A stretch of 64,000 bases of DNA from Ornithodoros turicata (GCF_037126465.1 NC_088203.1:101308668-101372667); one strand, 5' to 3'; positions 31,830-42,290 are shown, numbered from the stretch's first letter. The notes: a model not told the origin generated them from the sequence alone. Program-made: numbers and translations.

Positions 31830-32175
31830 TCGTTTCGAGCTAATTCGGTGAAATGTATTCCTCCGATATATATACAGGAAGGCTCCGATGTGGCGCCGCT
31901 TCCGTGATCTGGGTCGCCCGATTTATACTGTTTATTCAAGCCGAGTCCGAATGCGTCCGGCTCGCTACAGCTCTACGGGGTTACTTCGCGTCCAAAGTGC
32001 GGAAGTCATTTAGTATCACGTAATTATTGCGACGGCTGAGAGGGAGCCCCGAAAGCCACTAAAATTGCCGACCAGCGCTCTATGCAGCTCATTCATGTCA
32101 TTTCAGTTCGACGTGTTCCCTTGGCTACAACTGTTTAAACGGAACTGCTCAAGAGTTACAGTCATTTTTCGAAAC
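31830..32175 (+). repeat. Diverged duplicate A (partner 33008-33290)
   Basis: Aligned in the same orientation, A and B share GAGCTAATTC/TCGCTAATTC, GATATATATA/CATATATAAAG, AGGCTCC, GGTCGCCCGATTTAT/GGTTGCCCAGTTTAT, TTATTCAAGCCGAGTCCGAA/TTACTCAAGTCCGAA, GTCCGGCTCGCTAC and GCCCCGAAAG/ACTCCGAAAG. They are old duplicates of either a repeat or a promoter-like region. Confidence 0.5.
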
Positions 32176-32235
32176 AGGTTTAATAGTGATTACTAACCTG
32201 CCTCAAATACTTCGCTACATCTTCATTTTTTTCTG

Positions 32236-32335
32236 CTGCCACCACCACCACCACCACCACCACCACCACCATCATCATCATCGTCGTCGTCGTCGTTATC
32301 ATCACCATCCTCATCATCATCACCCTCATCATCAC
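32236..32335. repeat. (CAC)n/(CAT)n/(CGT)n trinucleotide array
   Basis: A run of CAC, then CAT, CGT and mixed triplets. The poly-His or poly-Val frames across it are artefacts of the array. Confidence 0.9.
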
Positions 32336-32443
32336 CAAATACTTTGCACTGTACTTCACTATCACGTTGTACCTGTCCTTGTCTGTTGTACCTTGTCTGA
32401 GCAGGTAGACCTCACTCCTCTTCCTTGTAATATCACACCACCA

Positions 32444-32585
32444 CCACCAATCCGATCCACCAATCCGATCCACCAATCCGATCCACCAATCCGATCCACC
32501 AATCCGATCCACCAATCCGATCCACCAATCCGATCCACCAATCCAATCCACCAATCCAATCCACCAATCCAATCTACCAATCCAA
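32444..32585. repeat. 13-bp tandem array, unit CCAATCCGATCCA
   Basis: About ten head-to-tail units. The later ones change CCGAT to CCAAT. Because 13 is not a multiple of three, all three frames read through cyclically, which explains the open frames here. It is not a gene. Confidence 0.92.
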
Positions 32586-33007
32586 GGCGGACTCGCACTG
32601 TTTCCCGTGACTGACATCTGTGGACGCTGCCGTGAGGGGGCTATCAAACTTTGAAATTTGTTGAAATTCATTTAAATTCATTAGTATGAAAGGTACGAAG
32701 AACTGAGACGGAATGGGTTGTGTGGGTCATGCATCACAAAGCTCAGCTCTACATAGTGGTACATAAAAACAGGGGTTGTATATTTGACTTTGCAGTAGGC
32801 CGTAAATTGTGCATGTATTGAAAAAACTCTGTTCAAGCCGGTGTTGGTCCTGGCTTGTTTGTGCGAAACGTGTAAACAAATATCCGGAATATCCCGATAT
32901 CGTGGACTGTAGATATAAATGGGCTAGGCGTCCAGGAAGATGGGCTTATATCTTTTTGTTACTCACCTAATATAGGTCAACAATACAGATAAGTTGATCT
33001 ATCCCAA
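32586..33007. other. Unannotated spacer between duplicates A and B
   Basis: Nothing coding was recognised. Confidence 0.35.
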
Positions 33008-33290
33008 CAGTCTTCGCTAATTCAGTGGAGGATATTCCCTCCATATATAAAGGGAGGCTCCCAGGCGTCGGCGGTTCCGTCGTCTTGGTTGCCCAGTTTA
33101 TGCAATTTACTCAAGTCCGAACGCCTTCTAATGCATCCGGCCCTCTGACTACACGTGGGTATTTTGCATAGCGTCCCAACTAGGGAAGTTATCAGAGGAC
33201 TCCGAAAGGCAATGTAACTGCAGGCTGACGTCACATGCTGTTGAATTTAAATATTTAAACGGGATATATTCAAAAAGTCATTAGGTTATA
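33008..33290 (+). repeat. Diverged duplicate B (partner 31830-32175)
   Basis: See duplicate A. B contains CCATATATAAAGGGAGGC (about 33041), a good TATA-like word, but no exon was recognised after it on the plus strand before gene 1's 3' end. Confidence 0.5.
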
Positions 33291-33415
33291 ATGATAATAA
33301 TAACGTCAGTGCTCAATACTTCTGTTACACAGGCATCGCGCACTTAGGCATACAGTTACTTATACGAACTCATCTGACAACTGAAGGAGACAGGTTTGTG
33401 TGCCCGAGGCAACTT

Positions 33416-33421
33416 TTTATT
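33416..33421 (-). terminator. Poly(A) signal of gene 1
   Basis: AATAAA on the minus strand, 116-121 nt past the stop codon at 33537 and the first canonical hexamer after it. It closes a short 3' UTR. Confidence 0.7.
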
Positions 33422-33536
33422 GTCGGCGCTCTTTAAAAGTGTTGCAGTCACAATTCAAGAGCTACACTTGAACCATACAGTCCAGGAAGACCACACCTCA
33501 CTTCCTGTATACGTCGAATAAATACGCAGCAGTCAC

Positions 33537-33825
33537 TTAGCCGAGGAATTTGTGTCCGTAGCCGAGACCATGACCGTAACCGCCAAAGGCTCCATAGGCG
33601 CCGTGAGCTCCGTAGCCTCCGTAGCCTCCATAGGCCCCGTAGCCTCCGTAGCCTCCATAGGCTCCGTGGGCTCCGTGTCCGAGACCATAGCCGCCAAGTG
33701 CGAGACCGTGCCCGTAGCCGCCGTATCCGTGGCCATAGGCGACTGGGGCAGCGACGGCAACAGGCGCCACAGCAACTGGTGCGGCGACTGCCACCTTAGC
33801 GACACGTGGTGCGTACACATCGCTT
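33537..33825 (-). CDS. Gene 1 exon 3
   Basis: The acceptor TTTTGTCTTTTAG lies just before 33825. The first base completes the AGA (Arg78) codon begun in exon 2. The exon encodes the SDVYAPRVAKV segment, the VAAPVAV repeats and the C-terminal GYG block, and ends with a stop at 33537-33539. The gene's longest misleading frame (273 codons, 33533-34354) is an out-of-phase reading of this exon plus intron 2. Confidence 0.87.
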
Positions 33826-36800
33826 CTAAAAGACAAAATGGTATAGCAATAGTCAGTGCGACACGAGATATGAGAGGAATACAATAGAGAGTATAATAAA
33901 ATTTCGCAGGCTTCGAAGAAGGTTGTCCGTTCTGATGGCAGCCCAATAACACTAGCTCAGTGTGGTATATAGTTAGCGTGCTTAGAATACTAGGTAACAT
34001 TAGAAGAACGATTTCTCGCGTGAAAGTTTCACAACAGGTAAGCTCCTCAATTCGTTCGATGCGTGATACATTGATGCTCAACGCCGAGTAGTATTGGGAA
34101 TGGAATGAGGTAGTCAAGTGCTGAAGAGCAAAAATAAGCTGTTCTCTGTCGCCGAGGCAACATGACAGACGCAGCGCTCTTGAAATTATTATGAAATTAC
34201 GTGTTAGCTGTACGACCGAATCAATCATTTTCATGGAATCTGGAGCCTCACACGAGGACAAGCAAGAACAGAAGATCAAGAAGCTCCCTGTTGTTCGCTG
34301 TTCTTGTCGTCTTCGTCTGTAGCTCCAGAATCGATGAAAATGACGGATCACCAACAGGTCCGTATGTCTTGCTTAGCAGAATCAATATCCGTTTGTAATG
34401 CGAATAATGCAGGTTATTAGTGTCCTAATTTCTCTGGTAGACACGAGCAAGTAAAAGAAAGGAAGAACCAGGCCAGTATGGTTCCTGTTCGGTAAACGCA
34501 GCACATAAGTCCTCCATCACCTGAATAATCACACAATTTCGACGGAATCAATGAAAACCTCACCTGTACGTCACAGCACTGGAGACGGTAGCTGGAACGA
34601 CTGCCTTGGCGACAACTGGAACTGCGACGGCTGCGTGCCCGTAGCCGAGACCATGACCATGACCGTAGCCCAAGCCGTAGCCGGCTCCATAGCCGCGGCC
34701 GTAACCACCGTAGCCGAGACCATAGCCACCAGCGTAGCCACCAGCGTAGGCAGTGCAGACAGCGGCCAGAAGGACGGCAGCGGACAACTAGCAGTACGTA
34801 AAACATGTAACGATGTCACGCGTACTTTATAGCAAGGGAACGTAACTAAAGTAAGGGAACACGTAAACTCACGGTAAAGTCACGATAATTCGATAAATAG
34901 ATCACTTACAAATAGCCATCGACTAGGGCGCAGTCCTAAACATCTTCTCTCCAGCGCGTACCCCTTCTTGCGTACTACCATTGTCATAATCACTCCCCCT
35001 TTACAAATGCCACGACACTGCCGACTAACGCGAAGCCAACTACGACAAGCGAGAACAACACCACACCACACTATACCGTACCGCCAACAGCGTACAGTTG
35101 TAGAGGTCGCATTGTGGCATTGTTCATCCTGTCCTTCATATTGGGCTACAGACATTCTTGTAGCAGAATGTTCAATGAGAATCTTTGTTTACCTATACTG
35201 CAGTGGCACGGAAATATGCTCGCCACATTACGCAGCACAGGAAAGATCCTCATCTCTGTACATGAGACGCATTGTAGAATTTATCGTCCAGCCGAACATC
35301 TGCAGCTTGGAGTCCAATAGAAAGCTCGAGTTCTCCTGCTGCTCCTGCTGCTGTAGTCTGCCTGTTTCGTCGTATGAAGCTCGGAGGCAGGGTGCTCCAA
35401 CCACAAGCAGCTGCTTCTGATAACGAAGACACTGTGGTGTCCAGTGCGTCCTTCGGAGACAGGACAAATCGTGGACAAAATGGACCAAATTATCCGATTT
35501 GGAAACTGATGATATGTTAGAGGGTGAACCCCTCAGTAGAGCTGTTCTACCTCGTTCTTCCCTGAACATGGCTGCCAAAGTGGAAACTCTGGTCCGTGAC
35601 GTGATCTCAGACGTCAGCCGTGACGTGAGGGGAGCGAGAACATCGACTATTCCTGTTCTCGAAAGCACGTGACCTGTACTCGCCGTGATGTCGCAGTCTG
35701 ATGAGACATGGTACTAGCGGTGCCGGCTTTCTACCCGTTTTTACCCGTTTTTTTTTTTTCTTTTTTTTTTTGTAACACATGAAATACAGGGTGACATCTG
35801 CGAAAATAACCGTCTTCTACGTTAGAGGCGTCACTTGAGGTTTCCTTTTACTGCTATTGCAACAGGGGTTTCTCGTCCAGCGTGGCAGTCACTCGTACTT
35901 GAGCTTTAGTTGCAGGTTTGCCAGTGCGGATTCTTACGTATTTTGTACGAATGAACAGGCTTATTTACTCCAATCCCAATGCATTAACAATAATTTAATT
36001 GGTTTCATTCGAATCAATCTGGGCCGGGCAAGATGTTGTCACCTATAGTTTAAACTTGTTTAAACATGGACTATCTTGTGTGAATAGAACTAGTAATAAA
36101 TAATCATGTCGCATTGCGCTTAAAATGCTACAGGGACCAGGCAGTATCGATACGACTTGCAGAATACCGGTGCATATTAACCACCAATGTCTAGCTCTCA
36201 AGATGCGTTGTAACAGAAACCTTGGCACAGACATGTAAAGTGACTAATTACGAGAAATCAACTACTGAAATTAACTACTTCCAGAATCACATTCCATATT
36301 ATGTAATTGTAACTGTAATTGAACTACTTTTGCGCGTAATTTGTAATGCATTTGGAACTGCTTTGTACGCGACTTGGGATGCAACTTTATTTCGAATGTC
36401 CAATCACTTTCACAGTGTCTGCGACTTTTACTTTTTGAAGAAGACATTTCCCGCCATGGATGGCATAACTTAAAAAGGGCCACTTTTTACTATATAATAT
36501 TCATATGCTTCTCCTGAGTATAATAAGCAGATCTTGCCAGCAATGCTAACATTGTAGAATTGTAAAATTGTAAGCACTGTAGCTGGCCTTTTTTTTTTCT
36601 CCTGTCTTTTGTCTACACCACTTGTCGTTTGCCTTTTGAATAAAGGACAATGAAGTTACACCAAAATATGTATTGAAATTAATGTAATTCCGCATCGTAA
36701 CTGTAATTCCAATTGCGTCACAACTCTTACTTTGTAATTCTAACTTTGATGTAATCACTCTTTTGTGAGCATGGAGTTGTAATCGTAATTCAATTACTTT

Positions 36801-38665
36801 TGAAAATTAATATTTCCGTGTCTGAGGTGGCATAATATTAGAAGCAGAACAGATCAATATTCATTCGCCCCCAGCAACACAACTGGGAAAAATATAGCTT
36901 CGTGAAGGATAATTCAATCAGGTTCAATCGATTTTGTTTACCTCGCAGTGTACGGGAGGAGATAACAAAAATGCTCCCGGAAGTACCTCGACGACGGAAA
37001 CTGCGCTCCCCTTCCAGCGTTTGCCTCAAAGATTCAGGGATGAGATCCATACTCATCGGCATCGACAACATTACAAGAGGTGAGCGGAACTAGCTTGCCA
37101 GTTTCGGTTTTATGGGATATCTGCGCAGTCGCTTGAAAGCCTCGTCGTTAATGCCTTCTCCCATCTAATGTGGCAGATGTACAGCTAAAAGTCACTACCT
37201 GTTGAAACACGTCGCCTACCCCCACTCTTTTCTTCCATCTGGATGTTGGGTCTCCCCTTCTTTTGTTTCGTTCGTGATGACAGCCCATTTGCTTCTGTTG
37301 GAGTTCATCGTTCATGCGTTATATATGCGACGTCTTCATGTCAACTTACACGGGCTTTTACTGCACAGTCTCTTTCAACGTCGCTGTCGTCAGAAGTTAG
37401 ATAGAATACTACCTGGTAGTGAATGCCGCGCACTCAAAGCTTAGTCGGAGTGTGCTTTACCACTAACAGAGCTTCATTCAGTCATTCGTGCCACCATATA
37501 ACGGCGCTCATGTTACTGCTAACATACGACAGGACAAACACAGAATTTAGGTTTAAGTATCTGCACGTGGAAAATGGTTCATGCATAAAATCGCAATCCG
37601 TGATAAAAGACTCGCACGCGAAGGAGCGCTAACGTCAAATGCTGCATGGCTTGAAGGATTGAGCTTAAATGGAACCTGCATACTATTGGAGGGAGTCCGT
37701 TAATTGCACTCGAACTTACCGTGTAGACGCTTGGGAACAATATAACGCACTTCTCTCCGTGGATCTAAAATATTGCCATTTAACATTTTTGTCAAGAAGT
37801 CGTAACCGTAATAAGTATTTCGAAGCATTTGAAATGGTGTTGCAAGACACCGATGCAAGCGGGGGCGGGTCCAGACCCTCGGTTTGCGGGGGGGGGGGGG
37901 GGGCGGAGCGCGTAGTGGTGGAGGGGAGAGAGGGGAATCCAATGTATAAACTGACGTTTCGCCCCCCACCCCTCTCTTGAAACTGTGTCCAAGTGAAATC
38001 AAGAGGTCTCAAGAATCACAGGTATGGGAGGGTAACTTGCACTGACTACGTTCTAATTTTACCAAATAATCTCGACGGAAACGTGATATACGAAAAGCGG
38101 TGGTTCAAGTGCCTTGGAACTAATGCGCGTGAATTTTCTCTTGTGAACGCAGATGAGTGTATACACATTATTTAAAAGCGCTAAAAACGCTTAGAAGACA
38201 GGAAAGATGAAAACTGGCACCACTACGAACGTGTTCGACACTGTACCAACAAGCCGAAAGAGGTGTGCTGAGTGTAATAGTTCTTTTCGGAGCAACCTTT
38301 TCGCGGGATATCTAAAGAACTTAGACGATACAGTACAGTGGTAAAGTAAAATTCTTGAAGTCAGATGGAACACTAGCTCGTCAAGATCAAGTAATTGACA
38401 TTTAACTCTGCCAAAGCGTGGCGTCATTGTCGCCCAATTTTAATTGGATGATCTATCCGCTGAACATTTCAAGAAATTTTGTTTTCGAAAATTTCGGGAA
38501 ATTCGGAAAATGGTTTGGATTCAGACACTGAACCCACACGTTTGGCGCCCAAACATCTCCCCGAAAATTTGCCTTTTAACCACGCTCGCTAACAGACACC
38601 CCTACTGTACGGACACCGCCACAAATACAACCACAACAGCCAATCGGACTACTTACAGCGTTCAT
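33537..38665 (-). CDS. GYG-rich secreted cuticle-type protein (gene 1), three exons
   Basis: The spliced CDS joins 38665-38657 (ATGAACGCT, encoding MNA), 34787-34564 and 33825-33537, 522 nt in all and 173 residues. Residues 1-18 (MNALSAAVLLAAVCTAYA) form a signal peptide. Residues 19-54 are a GYG/GYGH block. Residues 55-107 are A/V/P-rich (AVPVVAKAVVP, then VAAPVAVAPVAV) with TYRSD at 76-80. Residues 108-173 are GGYG, GAHGAYG and GHG repeats ending HKFLG. Glycine/tyrosine repeats plus AAPV segments and a secretion signal are typical of arthropod structural cuticle proteins, so extracellular assembly into cuticle is inferred. There is no chitin-binding R&R consensus. Introns are 3869 bp (phase 0) and 738 bp (phase 2), all GT-AG. 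The first intron is rich in repeats. Confidence 0.86.
33826..34563 (-). other. Gene 1 intron 2
   Basis: Donor GTGAGG after CAG at 34564, acceptor TTTTAG at 33826-33831, 738 bp, phase 2. It interrupts the TYR|SD motif. In gene 2 the same motif lies within an exon. Confidence 0.82.
34564..34787 (-). CDS. Gene 1 exon 2
   Basis: The acceptor TACTGCTAG precedes TTGTCCGCTGCC. The exon carries most of the signal peptide (LSAAVLLAAVCTAYA), the first GYG block and the AVPVVAKAVVP segment. It ends TACAG, followed by the donor GTGAGG. The upstream ATG is supplied by the 9-nt exon at 38665-38657. Confidence 0.88.
34788..38656 (-). other. Gene 1 intron 1
   Basis: Donor GTAAGT at 38656-38651, acceptor CTGCTAG ending at 34788, 3869 bp, phase 0. 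It contains a T-rich tract (35743-35771), an AT-rich stretch full of GTAATT words (about 36220-36830) that is probably repeat-derived, an exon-like plus-strand ORF (36952-37078) and a long G-tract near 37890-37902. A 146-codon minus-strand frame at 35228-35668 has no recognisable domain. Confidence 0.75.
36952..37078 (+). CDS. Candidate coding exon of unknown function
   Basis: An open stretch encodes VREEITKMLPEVPRRRKL, then SPSSVCLKDSGMRS, then ILIGIDNITR. It is bounded by a good acceptor (TTTTGTTTACCTCGCAG, ending 36951) and a strong donor (AAGAG|GTGAGC at about 37079). Its composition looks protein-like, unlike the surrounding AT-rich DNA. It is antisense to intron 1 of gene 1. I do not recognise the family. 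It may be an exon of an overlapping gene or a transposon fragment, or chance. Confidence 0.3.
38657..38665 (-). CDS. Gene 1 exon 1 coding part (MNA)
   Basis: ATG AAC GCT followed immediately by the consensus donor GTAAGT. Joined in phase 0 to exon 2 it gives a complete signal peptide. The start lies 42 nt after the predicted initiator and is the first ATG of the transcript. Confidence 0.83.
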
Positions 38666-38703
38666 GTTGTCGGTAGTGTTGCTTTATGGACGAAAATCCA
38701 AAG

Positions 38704-38739
38704 AACTGACAGTCCACCGTCCAGCGGTCAGCTTTTATA
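38704..38739 (-). promoter_or_regulatory. Core promoter of gene 1: TATA box and initiator
   Basis: The minus strand shows TATAAAAG (38739-38732) and the arthropod initiator TCAGTT (38709-38704), with its A at 38707. This is 32 bp from the first T of the TATA box, the standard spacing. A 41-nt 5' UTR follows (38707-38666 including the +1 base gives 42 nt). Upstream DNA is unique for only about 300-370 bp before mobile elements begin (39043 and 39109). Confidence 0.82.
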
Positions 38740-39042
38740 GAGGTGTGGCCAAACTTTCTCTCCTCACCGGCCTTCCGGGAAACAAAGGGGTCGTTTCGTG
38801 GTCTTCGTAGCGATAGTGTCGCCATTTACTCACTATATTGTTTCCCTTTGTTGCGAGTTGATCGGCCGATCTCCCAATCGACCTCGACGGTGTATATGCT
38901 CTTTTTCGGTCAAGAAAGAAAATCGTCGGGCGTTTTTCGCCAACGTCCCGAAGCCGCACGCTTTTCGCGTCACGGGTGTGTCTTTGCACGCATGAATTTT
39001 TGCAGTGATTTTTACGACGTGTTTTGAGGTAGTGTATGGCGT

Positions 39043-39108
39043 GCAGCGGTGGGGAGTACTTCATGTACCAAGTACTCAAGTATGACTTTAAGTGCATCTC
39101 TGAGCTTA
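39043..39108 (+). repeat. Fragment of a hAT-like element (GTGGGGAGTACTT end)
   Basis: CAGCGGTGGGGAGTACTTCA followed by AGTACTCAAGTA words looks like a hAT-type terminus. Similar AGTACTCAAGTAC words reappear at about 40095-40112, beyond the Harbinger-like element and the SINE, so both may sit inside one older element. The right terminus was not found. Confidence 0.4.
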
Positions 39109-39828
39109 TACCCCTGTCACACGGGCATTTTCGATCCTGCTCGACCGAACCTGCTTGAACCCAATGCAGATCGGATGGTGCTACACGGCCGCTTCCAAGC
39201 AGGATCGAACTTTGATCCTGCTTGACTCAAGACAGTTCCCATAATACCCCTGTCACACGGGCATTTTCGATCCTGCTCGACCGAACCTGCTTGAACCCAA
39301 TGCCGATCGGATGGTGCTACACGGACGCTTCCAAGCAGGATCGAACTTTGATCCTGCTTGACTCAAGACAGTTCCCATAATACCCCTGTCACACGGGCAT
39401 TTTCGATCCTGCTCGACCGAACCTGCTTGAACCCAATGCCGATCGGATGGTGCTACACGGACGCTTCCAAGCAGGATCGAACTTTGATCCTGCTTGACTC
39501 AAGACAGTTCCCATAACAGGATTGAGAATTTCAAGACGGCTCGACGGCCGCCATTTGCATCCTCGACCCCGGTGAACTGTCATAACTTAAGACGGACATG
39601 CGCGCGAAGCTACAAATGATGCTTACATCGGTATACGATAAATTACCACTAATCTCGCTGTTATATAGGAAACGCGAAATTAATGAGTCCCGTTTATTCA
39701 TTTGCACAAGTCAACCATTCAATGCGCATTGAAAGTGGCCGTGTAGCAGCGTCAAAACTCGAGCGTGCTCGGGAAGTTCGATGCAGATCGGATTCGAGAA
39801 GGATCGAAATGCCCGTGTGACAGGGGTA
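39109..39828. mobile_element. PIF/Harbinger-like element with triplicated 5' unit
   Basis: The ends TACCCCTGTCACACGGGC and GCCCGTGTGACAGGGGTA are exact inverses flanked by TTA on both sides (39106-39108, 39829-39831), a 3-bp TWA-type duplication. The left end is present three times in tandem as 136-bp units (39109-39244, 39245-39380, 39381-39516) that differ at only a few positions. The remaining 312 bp lead to a single right end. No transposase is encoded. Confidence 0.85.
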
Positions 39829-39834
39829 TTACGT

Positions 39835-40075
39835 ACCAGCTCGGGTGGCTCAGTGGTTAGCGTGCTGGCCATGTCACGTTGAGACTGGGAGGTACCCGGG
39901 ATCGAATCCCGGTGTCGGCTGTGCCGTCTGGGAGATGTCCCGGGTTTTCCTCGGACGCTTTCGGACGTATGTCGGCATAGTTGCCTTAGAAGTCGGCCCA
40001 GGACGCACATTCCCCCAGGGCGTCAGTCGTGACGTTGCCCACCTCTGTGAGGCCGACAACGGCGACCCCTTTCTT
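39835..40075 (+). mobile_element. tRNA-derived SINE, subfamily 1
   Basis: A box GTGGCTCAGTGGTTAGCGTG, B box GGATCGAATCCCGG, the body CAGACGCTTTC-type variant (CTCGGACGCTTTCGGACGT) and the end GAGGCCGACAACGGCGACCC. It starts a few bases after the Harbinger-like element. The tail carries a duplicated TTTCCCATCCAGTAC. Confidence 0.85.
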
Positions 40076-40112
40076 TCCCATCCAGTACTTTCCCATCCAG
40101 TACTCAAGTACC

Positions 40113-41319
40113 CAACTTGACATGCAGAAAAAGAAACGGAAAGTATTAGTAAGTTTTGTGTCCAGAAGCAGTATTGTTGAACAATAAAGTGCACTCCTGT
40201 CTTTTTCATAATATACCAAGAGATGTACGGACGAATGAATCAGGAAATAATCTTTCCTTCTGCAAGTGCAGCACCCTCAGTTGCTCACCTATAGAAGTAG
40301 TAGTCGCCGGCAGTAAGCCTCCCGCTAAACTGTCAGTTGGTATGTCGGTATCCTTCGCGACCGCCAAGTGGGTAAAGTCCAACTTTTAGGGGCCTTATTT
40401 GTCTCTCGGATGAGTTTCAGTGAGTCGGTTTTAACTATTTTTTTTTCTCGGAGAACCTTTAAGTTTTACAACTGTAGCGCATTAAAAACGCAGCAGCGTT
40501 TTCTGGACATCCGTGCAACTGATTGATCCATCAGCAAACGTAACTATTTTCTCCGAGAACCGGGCTTCGTGCAAAGACCCCTCTAATGCACCTCTCATCC
40601 ACAGTGCACTTCAGTCTCATCAGTGTCGTTCATCCTGGCCATACCTCACTTTGAACCCTTCAACTTTCTTCTTCCCCTTTGTTTTTTTTTCTATTTTTTA
40701 TTTTTGGCTATAGTCGTGACGATGCTCACTCGTATGCGGCCAACAACGGCAAGCTATTTCGGCATCACTCCCTCATCTCTCTCTCTCTCTCTCAAGAACA
40801 TTGGAGTTCGAAAGACTGAACCTGACACTTGAGGCATAGCTGTTTTTCAGGATATGAGAATGGTTCGTGTATTCCAGCGCGATGTTGAACAGAAGCTTCC
40901 TTTTACTTTAACTTTCTAACGTCCGGGTACGATTACCCGCGTCTGGTACGTCCCATTTAACCGCTACGCACCTGCACGAAATAGTACGAAACACTCATTG
41001 GCGAACGCGCATGTTCTGAGTATTATTTTGAAGAACTTTCGGGTAGCGGTCAGACGGGCGTTGTCCGCGACCCGCTGACTGAGATCTCCGCACCTGCCAA
41101 TCCTTCCGTGATTAAGCAGAAAAATGACCTCGGCGGCGAACAATATGAGGTTCGTGGCCGTCTCGCACGCCTTCCGACTTTCTTCGCAGTATTGGCACAT
41201 CGGGACTGAACTTGTTCAACTCATTGTAGAACCGTACTCGTGAAATCGGGGGCAGAGCGTTCAAGTGGTCTGAGTGATGCCACGACATCAAGCACACTCT
41301 ACTGATCGTAAACACAGCA
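40113..41319. other. No supported gene
   Basis: A (CT)n tract lies at about 40774-40793. Overlapping short frames lack domain signatures. Confidence 0.4.
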
Positions 41320-41324
41320 AAGAG

Positions 41325-41797
41325 TGTTGCGTAACTTAGAGGAGGACGATGGGCGACCATGCAGGTGCATGGGATTGCGATGAGCGCGCGGCTCCTGGCT
41401 CGAGTTGAGATTCTGGGCACTTCTTGATTAAAGCTTGTTGGGGTTAGTCATCTGGAGCCTCGGTCCGTCTGTCTCATTTACGTAACACATTTTGGTGCCG
41501 AAACCCGGGATTCGGACCGCGCTCCGGATGTCAAGCGAAGCACTCGACGGCCTACTGCGTACTCGGGCAGGAACCCGCGACGGGGTCACCCATGCCACCG
41601 AACATCTCGCCGTACTTCTGTCTCGACCGGTAAAAGTTAAGGCAGCAATTGAAGCACACCTCCGATGCCTGATTGCCGGGAAGGCAGCCCTTGCGAAGCT
41701 GGATGCCCAGGTCATGGGTTTGATAAGTGATGAGAGATTCGATGACGAACTGCAAGATATACTGGAGCCTCGGTCCGTCTGTCTCATTTACGTAATA
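41325..41797 (+). mobile_element. BEL/Pao-type LTR retrotransposon, internally deleted
   Basis: A candidate 163-bp 5' LTR (41325-41487) starts TGTTGCGTAA and ends TTTACGTAACA. It is followed at 41493 by the primer-binding-site-like TGGTGCCGAAACCCGGGA. A gag-like frame starts at the ATG at 41529 (SSEALDGLLRTRAG onward, about 80 codons). At 41762 the sequence jumps to a second copy of the last 36 bp of the LTR (CTGGAGCCTCGGTCCGTCTG onward). The flanking AAGAG pentamers (41320-41324, 41798-41802) are a perfect 5-bp duplication. So the element lost nearly all of gag-pol and most of its 3' LTR. The PBS type and 5-bp duplication favour BEL/Pao. Confidence 0.75.
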
Positions 41798-41802
41798 AAG
41801 AG

Positions 41803-42079
41803 GTCTCCAAGGCTGACTCTCTTCTCCAATTTATTACAATCTGCGCTACATTGTGCTGGGCCGCAACAGTAGGTTACCTACCGACGTACCTACACGAACG
41901 CTTTCTGTTTAAGACAATTCTGGAAGTTCGAATCTCCATGCTGTCGTCTGTAGCCTTCATATCACGATCCTTTACAGCCAAGGTACGAAGTCATAACAAT
42001 GATGTGGTGCAGTATATCAACTAAACGGCGCTTCAACCTAACCTTCCATAATTCTACAGTTTTGTTCCGAGAATCAGCC
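41803..42079. other. Unannotated stretch
   Basis: No feature recognised. Confidence 0.35.
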
Positions 42080-42290
42080 CTCGCTGGGTCAGTCATCAAG
42101 GTTGCGGGTTCGAGTCCGGCGGACGACACCAGCAATTTAGTGGCATGGCACAAATTGCCTATAGACACGTTGGCTATAACGGCGGAGAATGACCCACCTC
42201 GTCATCATCCCATTTAAGTGTGTGTGATGGTGACGTTCAAGACGGGGTGCTAATTGCAGGGCACATAAAAGGGTCCTCACTACCGTACAA
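42080..42290 (+). mobile_element. tRNA-derived SINE fragment, another family
   Basis: A head-like GCTGGGTCAGTCATCAAG, B box GGTTCGAGTCCGG (about 42106) and a body of about 170 bp ending near an A-tract (42290). It resembles the copy at 9195 in having a GACACCAGCAAT-type continuation after the B box, but the body differs. Confidence 0.5.

Noticed and set aside
32180..32671. Poly-His/Val and WIGLVDRIGGSD-type frames
   Set aside because: They come from a trinucleotide array and a 13-bp tandem array that is open in all frames by periodicity.
33533..34354. 273-codon open frame on the minus strand, the longest in the window
   Set aside because: It reads gene 1's exon 3 repeats in the wrong frame and continues through intron 2. 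The spliced frame with a signal peptide and splice sites explains the region better.
33552..34832. Plus-strand frames rich in SVAS/ETIA over the gene 1 exons
   Set aside because: They are antisense readings of GYG and AAPV repeats, with no start, signal peptide or splice support.
41112..41420. 102-codon minus-strand frame
   Set aside because: It lies antisense over the start of the BEL/Pao-type LTR and shows no domain.
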